A DNA stretch of 64,000 nucleotides from JAGWRI01 sp035700805 (GTDB lineage: Bacteria; Gemmatimonadota; Gemmatimonadetes; Gemmatimonadales; Gemmatimonadaceae): NCBI GenBank assembly GCA_035700805.1, contig DASSOG010000009.1, forward strand, positions 73,889 to 137,888, written 5' to 3'. Below the pieces are notes generated by a model that made no database searches, had not been told where the DNA came from, and worked only from the letters and a program-made list of their open reading frames with translations. Positions 25,973-33,312 of the stretch are shown in pieces (the stretch's first letter is position 1; each line of letters opens with the position of its first letter). A program made the position numbers and the translations under genes.

Positions 25973-26467
25973 ATGTCCCTCAAATGGTACGTACGGCCAC
26001 GCATCGTAACACTGAAGTCCAAAGACGCCGTCCTTGATGCCGCACGTGCGATCGAGCACAACAACATCGGTGCGGTCGTTGTTCAGGATAGGGGGAAGGT
26101 AGTGGGCATCGTCACCGATCGGGATCTCACGATCCGCGCGCTCGGCCGCGGGCTTGACCCCCACAAGACCACCATCGGTGAGGTGATGACCTCCGGTGTC
26201 GTATCCCTCGCGCCATCGGATACCCAGGTGGACGCGATTCGTCTCATGCAGAAGCGCAACATCCGGCGTATTCCGCTCGTGGAAGACGGGCGCTTCGTTG
26301 GCATGGTGACGCTCGATGACCTGCTCCTCGGCGACGCAGCGCCGCCCGCGCTGAGGCGACCTACCGGCGGCTCGTCAATCAATTGCGCTCGGACGCCGGC
26401 CTCAAGAATGATGGACAGGCAGAGACCGCGCTCGGCATCGTCCTCGACTCCCTGGTGCGACGTCTGA
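25973..26467 (+). CDS. CBS-domain protein, C-terminus lost by frameshift
   Basis: Two CBS domains are clear (about 1-60 and 68-125). They carry the NNIGAVVVQDRGKVVGIVTDRDL and RNIRRIPLVEDGRFVGMVTLDDLL blocks, and such domains bind adenine nucleotides. After LLLGDAA the frame becomes nonsense-like (Arg/Ser-rich) and stops at 26467. Read in the frame starting at 26350, the same DNA gives AEATYRRLVNQLRSDAG, which leads into a full DUF2267 domain. So this is probably a CBS-DUF2267 fusion gene with a one-base shift near 26330-26350 and a shortened linker. A programmed shift or a sequence error could give the same picture. The domain assignment is firm; intact function is doubtful. Confidence 0.75.
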   Translation: MSLKWYVRPRIVTLKSKDAVLDAARAIEHNNIGAVVVQDRGKVVGIVTDRDLTIRALGRGLDPHKTTIGEVMTSGVVSLAPSDTQVDAIRLMQKRNIRRIPLVEDGRFVGMVTLDDLLLGDAAPPALRRPTGGSSINCARTPASRMMDRQRPRSASSSTPWCDV

Positions 26468-26775
26468 CCCCTCGGGAAGCCGAAGACCTGATTGCGCAGC
26501 TTCCGTCGCTGTTGCAGCCCGCGCTGTATGCGCTTCCGCTCGGCCCGGACAAGCAGATTACTCGCGAGACGATCGAGCATGAACTCGCGCAGCAACTTGG
26601 CATGGAGCCGTCGCGAGCCGCGGGACTACTCACCGCCACCGGCGCGGTGATCGCGCAATCCGTCAGTGCCGGCCAGATGGCGGATGTGCGTGCCCAGCTC
26701 CCTGAGTCGTGGCGTGGGGTTTTCGCGGAAGCGCCCGCGATGGCTCCGGCTTCAGCGTCAGCATCCGCGCGTTGA
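26383..26775 (+). CDS. DUF2267 domain, displaced 3' part of the CBS gene
   Basis: The domain reads AETALGIVLDSLVRRLTPREAEDLIAQLP, then LLQPALYALP and VSAGQMADVRAQLPESWRGVF, which is the DUF2267 helical fold; its function is unknown. The first in-frame start is a TTG at 26383, but the conserved helix already begins upstream at about 26350, and no ribosome site is present. Independent translation is therefore unlikely, and it is best read as the tail of the preceding CBS gene. Its last 113 bases overlap the convergent metal-ATPase gene. Confidence 0.6.
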   Translation: MRSDAGLKNDGQAETALGIVLDSLVRRLTPREAEDLIAQLPSLLQPALYALPLGPDKQITRETIEHELAQQLGMEPSRAAGLLTATGAVIAQSVSAGQMADVRAQLPESWRGVFAEAPAMAPASASASAR

Positions 26776-28714
26776 TCGCCACGATCACCGTGCTGACGGC
26801 CATCAGCCCCGCGCCGACGGCGGGGCTGAGCAGGACGCCCCAGGCGTAGAGCACGCCGGCGGCGAGCGGCAGGGCAACGACGTTGTAGCCCGTTGCCCAG
26901 ATGAGATTCTGGATCATCTTGCGATACGTCGCGCGCGAGAGCTGTATGATCGCGACGACGTCCAGCGGATTACTGCGAACGAGAATCACGTCGGCGGTTT
27001 CGACGGCCACGTCGGAACCGGCGCCAATGGCAATCCCCACATCCGCCTGGGCCAGCGCCGGCGCGTCGTTCACGCCGTCGCCCGTCATGGCCACGCGTTC
27101 GCCACGCGCCTGGATTTCCTTGACCCTGGCGGCCTTGTCCTGCGGCAGCACCTCGGCAAAATATTCGTCCAGGCCGATCTGGTCGGACACCCACTTGGCC
27201 GTCGCCTGGTTGTCGCCGGTGAGCATGAGGCTGTGGACGTTCATGGCCCTGAGCGTGGCAATGGCCTGCTTCGCCTCGGGGCGGATGATGTCGGCGAGGG
27301 CGATTGCTCCCTTCAACTGGCCGTCCACGAGCACGAACACGACCGTCTTGCCCTGCGCCTGCAGCGGTTCGACGCGCTCATCCCCATGCTCAATGGCCTC
27401 GTCGCGCAGATACCCCGGACTCACCACCTTGACGTCCTTGCCCTCGACGCGGCCCTCAGCGCCCTTGCCGGTGATGCTGTTGAAGCCCTCGACCGGGAGG
27501 ATGGCATCCGAAGCGGCGGCGATGGCCCTGGCGATGGGGTGTGCGGAGTGCGCATCCACCGAGGCCGCGTAGCTGCGCAACTTTTCCTCGTCGAAATCCT
27601 GGCTGAGCACCAGCGTTTCGGTGACGCCAAACCGGCCTTCGGTGAGCGTCCCGGTCTTGTCAAAGATCACGGCATCCAGATTCCGCGCGCCTTCGAAGGC
27701 CACCCGATTGCGGATGAGCAGGCCGTTCCTGGCGGCCAGCGCGGTGGAAACTGCCACCACCAGGGGCACGGCGAGACCGAGCGCGTGGGGACAGGCGATG
27801 ACCATCACCGTCACCGTGCGTTCGATGGCGAACGCGAACTCCCGGCTCAGGAATACCTGCCAGATGAAGAAGGTGAGTACGCCGCCGCCCAGCGCGATGA
27901 TCGTCAGCCAGAGGGCGGCCGTGTTGGCCAGGTCCTGGGTCTTCGACTTGCTGTCCTGGGCCTGCCGGACGAGGTCAATGACCTGCGAGAGGAACGAATC
28001 CTTGCCGGTGCTCTTGACCTCGATGGTCAGGGAGCCATCGCCATTGATCGCACCGCCGATCACCTGGCCGCCGGTGGCCTTGGCCACGGGGGTGGATTCG
28101 CCGGTGAGCATCGCCTCGTCAACGAAACTCTGGCCAGCGACGATGACTCCGTCGGCGGGCACCTTCTCGCCGGGCCTGATCAGGACGCGATCGCCCACGG
28201 CGAGTTCGCCGAGTGGGATGTCCACCACGGAGCCGTCGGGCATGAGTTTATGCGCATCGGCCGGCATGAGCGCGGCCAGGGCCTCCAATGCCTTGGAGGC
28301 GCCCATCACCGACCGCATCTCGATCCAGTGCCCCAGCAGCATGATGTCAACGAGCGTGGCCAGCTCCCAGAAGAACATCTTGCCGGTCAGGCCGAAGACC
28401 ACGGCGCCGCTGTACAGGTAGGACGTCGCGATGGCCACGGCGATGAGCGTCATCATCCCCGGCCGTCGGACCTTGATCTCCGCGACGAGCCCCGCGAGGA
28501 AGGGCCATCCGCCATACCAGAAGACCGCCGACGAGAAGCCGAACAGGACGTAGATGTCGCCGGGAAAACCAACGGCCCCACCCAATCCCACGAGCTTCTG
28601 GAGCATCGGGGAGAGGACGAGGATCGGCAGCGTCAGGATCAGCGAGATCCAGAAGCGATTGCGAAAGTCCGTCGCCATGTGCGCATGATGGTCGTGATGC
28701 GATGGCTCGTTCAT
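26663..28714 (-). CDS. copB: P1B-type heavy-metal ATPase, CopB class
   Basis: This membrane ATPase exports copper or related metal ions. The 683-residue protein has a His-rich N-terminus (HHDHHAH) instead of CxxC metal domains and the transmembrane metal site CPH (308-310), which marks the CopB/P1B-3 class. It also has the TGES actuator loop, the phosphorylated Asp352 in DKTGT, the HP motif (AHSAHPIARA) and GDGVND. Later helices have the NxxWxxGYN and MAVSTVIVAINA motifs. About 25 residues after the last helix form a non-conserved tail that overlaps the DUF2267 frame. The start has GAGG seven bases upstream, overlapping the stop region of the preceding chimeric gene. Confidence 0.92.
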   Translation of the reverse strand: MNEPSHHDHHAHMATDFRNRFWISLILTLPILVLSPMLQKLVGLGGAVGFPGDIYVLFGFSSAVFWYGGWPFLAGLVAEIKVRRPGMMTLIAVAIATSYLYSGAVVFGLTGKMFFWELATLVDIMLLGHWIEMRSVMGASKALEALAALMPADAHKLMPDGSVVDIPLGELAVGDRVLIRPGEKVPADGVIVAGQSFVDEAMLTGESTPVAKATGGQVIGGAINGDGSLTIEVKSTGKDSFLSQVIDLVRQAQDSKSKTQDLANTAALWLTIIALGGGVLTFFIWQVFLSREFAFAIERTVTVMVIACPHALGLAVPLVVAVSTALAARNGLLIRNRVAFEGARNLDAVIFDKTGTLTEGRFGVTETLVLSQDFDEEKLRSYAASVDAHSAHPIARAIAAASDAILPVEGFNSITGKGAEGRVEGKDVKVVSPGYLRDEAIEHGDERVEPLQAQGKTVVFVLVDGQLKGAIALADIIRPEAKQAIATLRAMNVHSLMLTGDNQATAKWVSDQIGLDEYFAEVLPQDKAARVKEIQARGERVAMTGDGVNDAPALAQADVGIAIGAGSDVAVETADVILVRSNPLDVVAIIQLSRATYRKMIQNLIWATGYNVVALPLAAGVLYAWGVLLSPAVGAGLMAVSTVIVAINARMLTLKPEPSRALPRKPHATTQGAGHAHPPSGRH

Positions 28715-28723
28715 TGCGCGGCC

Positions 28724-29128
28724 TCAGTAACGGTAGATGGTGGCTATGCCGGTCTTGGTGGGCATCTGCGCCTCACGCGTGACCACGACCTGACCGCCAT
28801 TCTTCAGCACCAGTTCCGCGATGTCGTCCAGCACATCGTCCACGCCACCTTCGCCCAGCACGACTTCACCGGTTTCCGGATCGACCCGGCCGGGAATGTG
28901 GCGATCGGCCTCCGCCAGCAGCGTTCCCACGCGCGCGCCGAGCGCGCCAAACATCGCCGCGGCCGGCCGGCCCGCGGCGAGGCCGCCAAAGAGGGGAATG
29001 GCGATGCCGATCGTGCACCGCACTCCCACCATGATCTCGAACCGCGCCCATTCGACGTGCAGCATGGACGCGATCAGCGATCGCAGGGCGTTGCGTCGAA
29101 CCGGCGGATCTGGCATGGTGCTATTCAT
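28724..29128 (-). CDS. Chimeric remnant: FUSC N-terminus joined to baeRF C-terminus
   Basis: The 134-residue frame joins two unrelated families. Residues about 1-64 (RSLIASMLHVEWARFE, then VRCTIGIAIPLFGGLAAGRPAAAMFGALGA) look like the start of a FUSC aromatic-acid or efflux membrane protein, which normally continues for hundreds of residues. Residues about 66-134 (RVGTLLAEADRHIPGRVDPETGEV, DDVLDDIAELVLKNGG, ending GIATIYRY) look like the C-terminal end of a bacterial eRF1-like (baeRF) protein. A deletion that fused two genes in frame is the simplest explanation, with the joint near 28935. The start at 29128 has GGGTG nine bases upstream. It lies nine bases before copB, so it may still be transcribed. 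Confidence 0.55.
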   Translation of the reverse strand: MNSTMPDPPVRRNALRSLIASMLHVEWARFEIMVGVRCTIGIAIPLFGGLAAGRPAAAMFGALGARVGTLLAEADRHIPGRVDPETGEVVLGEGGVDDVLDDIAELVLKNGGQVVVTREAQMPTKTGIATIYRY

Positions 29129-29371
29129 ACGCGTGGATTCACCCGCAGCTGGATGCGGTGGACAAATGTACGACCTTCGTGAGGTCCGGGGGAAACGCAT
29201 GAGCAACTGAAGCACACGTCGTCGTCATGCAGTCCCCTCGCGGTCTTCACATCAGGGCCTCGTTCATAACTGGCGGAGGGGGCTTCAGGAACTAGATTGG
29301 CCTTGGCTTGGGCCTATGAGCGGCGTGGCGGGTGCGCCCGGTGCCGCGCCGCGACAACGCGGAGCGTGACC
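29129..29371. other. Divergent intergenic region without a visible gene
   Basis: This stretch separates the minus-strand chimera/copB unit from the plus-strand DUF190 gene. I see no open frame with family-like sequence. No promoter pair convinced me, although both directions must start here. Confidence 0.3.
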
Positions 29372-29812
29372 ATGACGGCAGATCAGGAACGCAACACCCA
29401 CGGATTCAAGGGCGAACGGCTGCTCATGCGCATCCACCTGGGCGAGGCGGACAAGTACGAAGGAAAGCCGCTGTACGCCCAGATTGTCGAGATGCTCCGC
29501 AAGCGGCAGTACGCCGGTTGCACCGTGACGCGTGGCATCATGGGCTTCGGCGCGCATTCCAAGCTCCACACCGATCGCTTCCTGGAACTGTCCAGCGACC
29601 TGCCCATCGTCGTCGAATGCATCGATACCGCGGAGCGCATCCAGGAAATCCTGCCTGTCCTGGACGAGATGCTTGGCGGCGGCCTGATCACGCTGGAACG
29701 CGTGAAGGTGATCATGTACCGGGCTCACCTGCCGCCGGAACAGCGGACGGGGAGCTGGTCCATTGACCGGTTGTCCAGCTGGGGCACGGGGGAGTCGCCG
29801 GATCAGGGCTAG
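29372..29812 (+). CDS. DUF190 (PII-like) protein
   Basis: The 146-residue protein has the DUF190 core GERLLMRIHLGEADKYEGKPLYAQIVEMLRKRQYAGCTVTRGIMGFGAHSKLHTDRFLELSSDLPIVVECIDT, shown here across about residues 13-86. Members have a ferredoxin-like PII fold and are often encoded next to the fluoride channel CrcB, but no such gene is present here. Ligand and role are unknown. The start at 29372 has CGGAGCG upstream. The C-terminal 30 residues are polar and variable. Confidence 0.8.
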   Translation: MTADQERNTHGFKGERLLMRIHLGEADKYEGKPLYAQIVEMLRKRQYAGCTVTRGIMGFGAHSKLHTDRFLELSSDLPIVVECIDTAERIQEILPVLDEMLGGGLITLERVKVIMYRAHLPPEQRTGSWSIDRLSSWGTGESPDQG

Positions 29813-29900
29813 GTGTTCGTCGCGCATGGCCTGGTACCTGGCAGCATATTTCCAGCGCCACACCGAACACAACCTCACGGACCTGCCTTCATTAGATGCG

Positions 29901-31349
29901 ATGCCGAAGCCCATTCAGTTGACCAACTACATCGCCGGCACCTGGCGCCCCAGCGCCGGTGACGCGTGGATAGACGACCTCAACCCGTCCGATGCCCGCG
30001 ACGTCGTGGCCCGCGTTCCCCGCGGCACCGTGGACGACGCGCACGCGGCCGTGCACGCGGCCGCCGCGGCGCAGGAGGCATGGGCGGCGCTGCCGGGGCC
30101 GACGCGCGCGCGTCACCTCCAGCGCTGGAGCGAGGTGGTCGCCTCGCGTGCGGAGGAGCTGGCGCAGGCCATGGCCCGCGAAGTGGGAAAGCCCATCGGC
30201 GAGGCGCGCGGCGAGGCGGCGCGATGCGTGGTCATCCTGCAGTACTACGCCGGCGAGGCGGTGCGCAGCATGGGAGACGTGATCCCGGCACAGGTGCCGG
30301 GCGCCCTGCAATTTTCGTTGCGTGAACCCCTGGGCGTTGTGGCGCTCATCACGCCGTGGAACTTCCCGGCCGCCATTCCGCTCTGGAAGGCGGCGCCGGC
30401 CCTGGCGTTCGGGAATACCGTAGTGCTCAAGCCGGCGGAGGCCTCTTCGTATGTGGCCACGCTCCTCGCGAAGAGCGCCGAGGACGCCGAGTTGCCGTCG
30501 GGGGTGTTCAATGTGGTGCTGGGCACCGGCGCGGAGCTGGGGCCAGCGCTCATCGAGGCGGAGCAGGTGCGGGGCGTCAGCTTTACCGGCTCGGCGGCGG
30601 TGGGAGCCGGCGTCGCACGGTCGGCGACGGCGCGCAACATCCGCTACCAGACAGAAATGGGAGGCAAGAACGTCGGCATCGTGCTGGCCGACGCGGACAT
30701 CGCGCGTGCGGCGGCCCTCACGGCCGCGGGTGCCATGCGCTACGCGGGGCAGAAGTGCACCGCCACCAGCCGAGTGATTGTCGCGCGCGAGGTGGAGGCG
30801 CCGTTCATGGAAGCCATCCGCAAGCAAGTGGAAGGGTTTCGCATCGGGCCGGTCACTGATCCCGCGTCCGCGGTGGGTCCGGTCATCTCGGAACGCTCGC
30901 GCGACAACATCCGTCGAGTGCTCCAGGCCGCGGGGGGTGAACAGATCACGCCCGTGCCGCTCCCGGCCGGCGACGACTTTGCGCATGGCTTCTTTGCGGC
31001 GCCCACGATCATTCGCGGCATTGCGCCGGACTCGCCGGCGGCGCAGGAAGAGATCTTCGGACCGGTGCTCGCGTGGCTGGCCGCCAACGACCTGGAGCAC
31101 GCGTTGACCATGGCCAACCAGACGAAGTACGGCCTCAGCGCCTCGCTCTTCACGCGGGACGTGGCGAGTGCGCTGACGTACATGCGCCGCATCGATGTGG
31201 GCCTGGTGCGCGTGAACGGCGACACGACCGGCGTGGATCCGCACGCGCCATTCGGCGGCATGCGGGGGTCCAGCTCCGGCAGCCGGGAGCAGGGGCCGGC
31301 AGCGCGGGACTTCTATACGGAAATCAAGACGGTGCAGATCAATCCATGA
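29901..31349 (+). CDS. lhpG: 2-oxoglutarate semialdehyde dehydrogenase (aldehyde dehydrogenase family)
   Basis: The 482-residue aldehyde dehydrogenase has the nucleophile Cys286 (AGQKCTATSR), general base Glu252 (EMGGKN), the oxyanion and Rossmann segment PWNFPAAIPLWKAAPALAFGN, and SFTGSAAVG. ALDH function is certain from these motifs. The exact substrate is inferred from context. The next genes encode the hydroxyproline pathway, whose last intermediate is 2-oxoglutarate semialdehyde, and this enzyme class oxidises it to 2-oxoglutarate. The start at 29901 was chosen because MPKPIQLTNYIAGTW is the family-like beginning; the in-frame sequence before it overlaps the upstream gene. The symbol follows the Pseudomonas aeruginosa lhp naming. 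Confidence 0.8.
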   Translation: MPKPIQLTNYIAGTWRPSAGDAWIDDLNPSDARDVVARVPRGTVDDAHAAVHAAAAAQEAWAALPGPTRARHLQRWSEVVASRAEELAQAMAREVGKPIGEARGEAARCVVILQYYAGEAVRSMGDVIPAQVPGALQFSLREPLGVVALITPWNFPAAIPLWKAAPALAFGNTVVLKPAEASSYVATLLAKSAEDAELPSGVFNVVLGTGAELGPALIEAEQVRGVSFTGSAAVGAGVARSATARNIRYQTEMGGKNVGIVLADADIARAAALTAAGAMRYAGQKCTATSRVIVAREVEAPFMEAIRKQVEGFRIGPVTDPASAVGPVISERSRDNIRRVLQAAGGEQITPVPLPAGDDFAHGFFAAPTIIRGIAPDSPAAQEEIFGPVLAWLAANDLEHALTMANQTKYGLSASLFTRDVASALTYMRRIDVGLVRVNGDTTGVDPHAPFGGMRGSSSGSREQGPAARDFYTEIKTVQINP

Positions 31350-31444
31350 ACTCCTCGTCCCTGCCGTCGTCGTCCGCAGGTCGCTCCACGGGATTGGCCC
31401 GCGGGAGCGCGGAACCCATTCAGCTCCAATCGTGAGGGTGCAGC

Positions 31445-32350
31445 ATGCAGCAGGATGACTGGCGCGGGGTCTTTGCAGCGATCACCACGCCGTTTCGCGA
31501 GGACCTGGCGGTGGACCACGCCTTCCTGGCCCGACACGTGGCGTGGCTGCTGGACCACGGGGTGAAGGGCATCGTGCCGCTGGGCTCCCTGGGTGAGAAC
31601 CCGACCCTGAGCTCAGCCGAGCGCGTGGAGGTGCTGTCCACCTGTCGCAAGGCCATTGGCAACCGCGCGCCACTGGTGGCGGGCGTCGGCACGCTGGCCA
31701 CGAGCGACGCGGTGGCGCTCGCCCGCGAGGCGCAGCGCGTCGGCTGCGATGGGCTCATGGTGCTGCCGCCATACGTGTATCACGGCGATGCGCGTGAGAC
31801 GCTGGCACACCTGAGCGCCGTGATCACCGCCACGCCGCTCTCCTGCATGCTCTACAACAACCCCATCGCCTATGGCACGGATGTGACGCCCGCGCAGATG
31901 GGAGCGCTGGCGTCATACGACAACTTGCACGCGGTCAAGGAATCCAGCGGGGACATCCGCCGCGTGACCGAGATCGTCGAACGCCATGGCGACCGCTTCC
32001 GCGTCTTCGTCGGCATGGATGACGTGATCGTAGAGGGCATGGCGGCGGGGGCCGTGGGCTGGATTGCCGGCCTGGTGAACGCGCTGCCGGTGGAGTCGGT
32101 CCGGCTCTTTGAACTCGCCGCCGCGGGCCGGACACGCGAGGTGCGCGCGCTCTACCAGTGGTTCCTGCCGCTGCTGCGCTTGGATACGGTGCCCAAGTTC
32201 GTGCAGCTCATCAAGCTGGTGCAGCAGGAAGTGAAGATGGGCAGCGCGCGTGTCCGCGCCCCGCGCCTTTCGCTGGAGGGCGACGAGCTGGCGCAGGCGC
32301 TGGAGCTCATTCGCGAGCGGCTGGCCGCCGGCGCGCCCGCAGCCGCATGA
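31445..32350 (+). CDS. lhpC: 1-Pyrroline-4-hydroxy-2-carboxylate deaminase (DapA family)
   Basis: The 301-residue aldolase-superfamily protein is like dihydrodipicolinate synthase. Schiff-base Lys165 lies in HAVKESSGD, Tyr137 in YNNP, and the GxxGE loop reads PLGSLGEN. In this neighbourhood it should deaminate 1-pyrroline-4-hydroxy-2-carboxylate to 2-oxoglutarate semialdehyde and ammonia, the third step of L-hydroxyproline breakdown. Sequence alone would not separate it from other DapA relatives. GAGGGTG precedes the ATG at 31445. It overlaps the epimerase gene by four bases. Confidence 0.82.
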   Translation: MQQDDWRGVFAAITTPFREDLAVDHAFLARHVAWLLDHGVKGIVPLGSLGENPTLSSAERVEVLSTCRKAIGNRAPLVAGVGTLATSDAVALAREAQRVGCDGLMVLPPYVYHGDARETLAHLSAVITATPLSCMLYNNPIAYGTDVTPAQMGALASYDNLHAVKESSGDIRRVTEIVERHGDRFRVFVGMDDVIVEGMAAGAVGWIAGLVNALPVESVRLFELAAAGRTREVRALYQWFLPLLRLDTVPKFVQLIKLVQQEVKMGSARVRAPRLSLEGDELAQALELIRERLAAGAPAAA

Positions 32351-33312
32351 CCGACCCGCTCGCCACGGGACCGCAGGCGGTCCAGGTGGTGGATTCGCAC
32401 ACCGAGGGTGAACCCACCCGGGTGGTGGTGGCCGGCTGGCCGCTGCCGGAGGGCGCCACCATGGTCGAGCGTCGGGACTACATGCAGCACCGGCAGGACC
32501 ACCTGCGCCGGGGTGTGGTGCTGGAACCCCGGGGCCACGACGCGATCGTCGGCGCGCTGCTGACGCCTCCGGTGAACGCGGGTTCCGCGGCGGGGGTCGT
32601 GTTCTTTAATGATGTGGGATACCTGGGCATGTGCGGGCACGGGACGATTGGCGTGGTGCGGACGCTGGCGCACCTGAAACGGCTGGCGCCCGGCGAGGTG
32701 CGGCTCGATACGCCCGTGGGGACGGTGAGCGCCCAACTGGAGGCCGACGATGCGGTCACCATCACCAACGTGCCGGCATACGTCCACCTGGCCAGCGTGG
32801 AGGTCCAGGTGCCGGAGCTCGGCCGCGTGCAGGGAGCCGTGGCGTGGGGTGGCAACTGGTTCTTCCTGGTGGACTGGGACGGCCTGCCGCTCCGGGCCGC
32901 TAATGCGCGGGAACTCACGCGCCTGACCACCCTCATACGCGACTCCTTATCGGCGCAGGGAATCACGGGCTCGGACGGCGCGCCCGTGGACCACATCGAA
33001 CTTTCGGGCGCGGCCACGGTCCCGGGCGCCGACAGCCGCAACTTTGTGCTCTGTCCCGGCTCCGCGTACGATCGGTCGCCCTGCGGCACGGGCACGTCCG
33101 CCAAGCTGGCGGTGCTGCACGCGCGCGGAGAGCTTGCCGAGGGCGAGCGCTGGGTACAGGAGAGCATTACCGGCAGCACGTTCAACTCGTGGCTGGAGCA
33201 GCGCGACGGCGGGCTGGTGCCGCGCATTCGCGGCCGGGCCTTCATTACCGCCGAGTCCACCCTGCAATTCGACGCGCGCGATCCGTTCCGGTTCGGCTGG
33301 ACGGACGCATGA
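32347..33312 (+). CDS. lhpA: 4-Hydroxyproline 2-epimerase (proline racemase family)
   Basis: This enzyme converts trans-4-hydroxy-L-proline to cis-4-hydroxy-D-proline without a cofactor. The 321-residue protein carries both catalytic thiols, Cys96 in GMCGHGTIG and Cys246 in SPCGTGTSAK. The presence of both marks an epimerase or racemase rather than the dehydratase subgroup, which has a Thr at the second place. VDSHTEGEPTRVV near the start and GGNWFF in the middle are typical. It overlaps neighbours on both sides by four bases. Proline racemase is the alternative reading, but the adjoining D-hydroxyproline dehydrogenase genes favour hydroxyproline. Confidence 0.9.
   Translation: MTDPLATGPQAVQVVDSHTEGEPTRVVVAGWPLPEGATMVERRDYMQHRQDHLRRGVVLEPRGHDAIVGALLTPPVNAGSAAGVVFFNDVGYLGMCGHGTIGVVRTLAHLKRLAPGEVRLDTPVGTVSAQLEADDAVTITNVPAYVHLASVEVQVPELGRVQGAVAWGGNWFFLVDWDGLPLRAANARELTRLTTLIRDSLSAQGITGSDGAPVDHIELSGAATVPGADSRNFVLCPGSAYDRSPCGTGTSAKLAVLHARGELAEGERWVQESITGSTFNSWLEQRDGGLVPRIRGRAFITAESTLQFDARDPFRFGWTDA

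Noticed and set aside
26666..29182. An 838-codon plus-strand open frame across copB
   Set aside because: It is the antisense shadow of the CopB gene and the chimera; its sequence is low in hydrophobic order and matches no fold.
23553..29900. Search for an attachment-site repeat of the tRNA-Leu 3' end
   Set aside because: I saw no second copy of the T-arm and acceptor sequence in this stretch and no integrase, so no mobile element is called.
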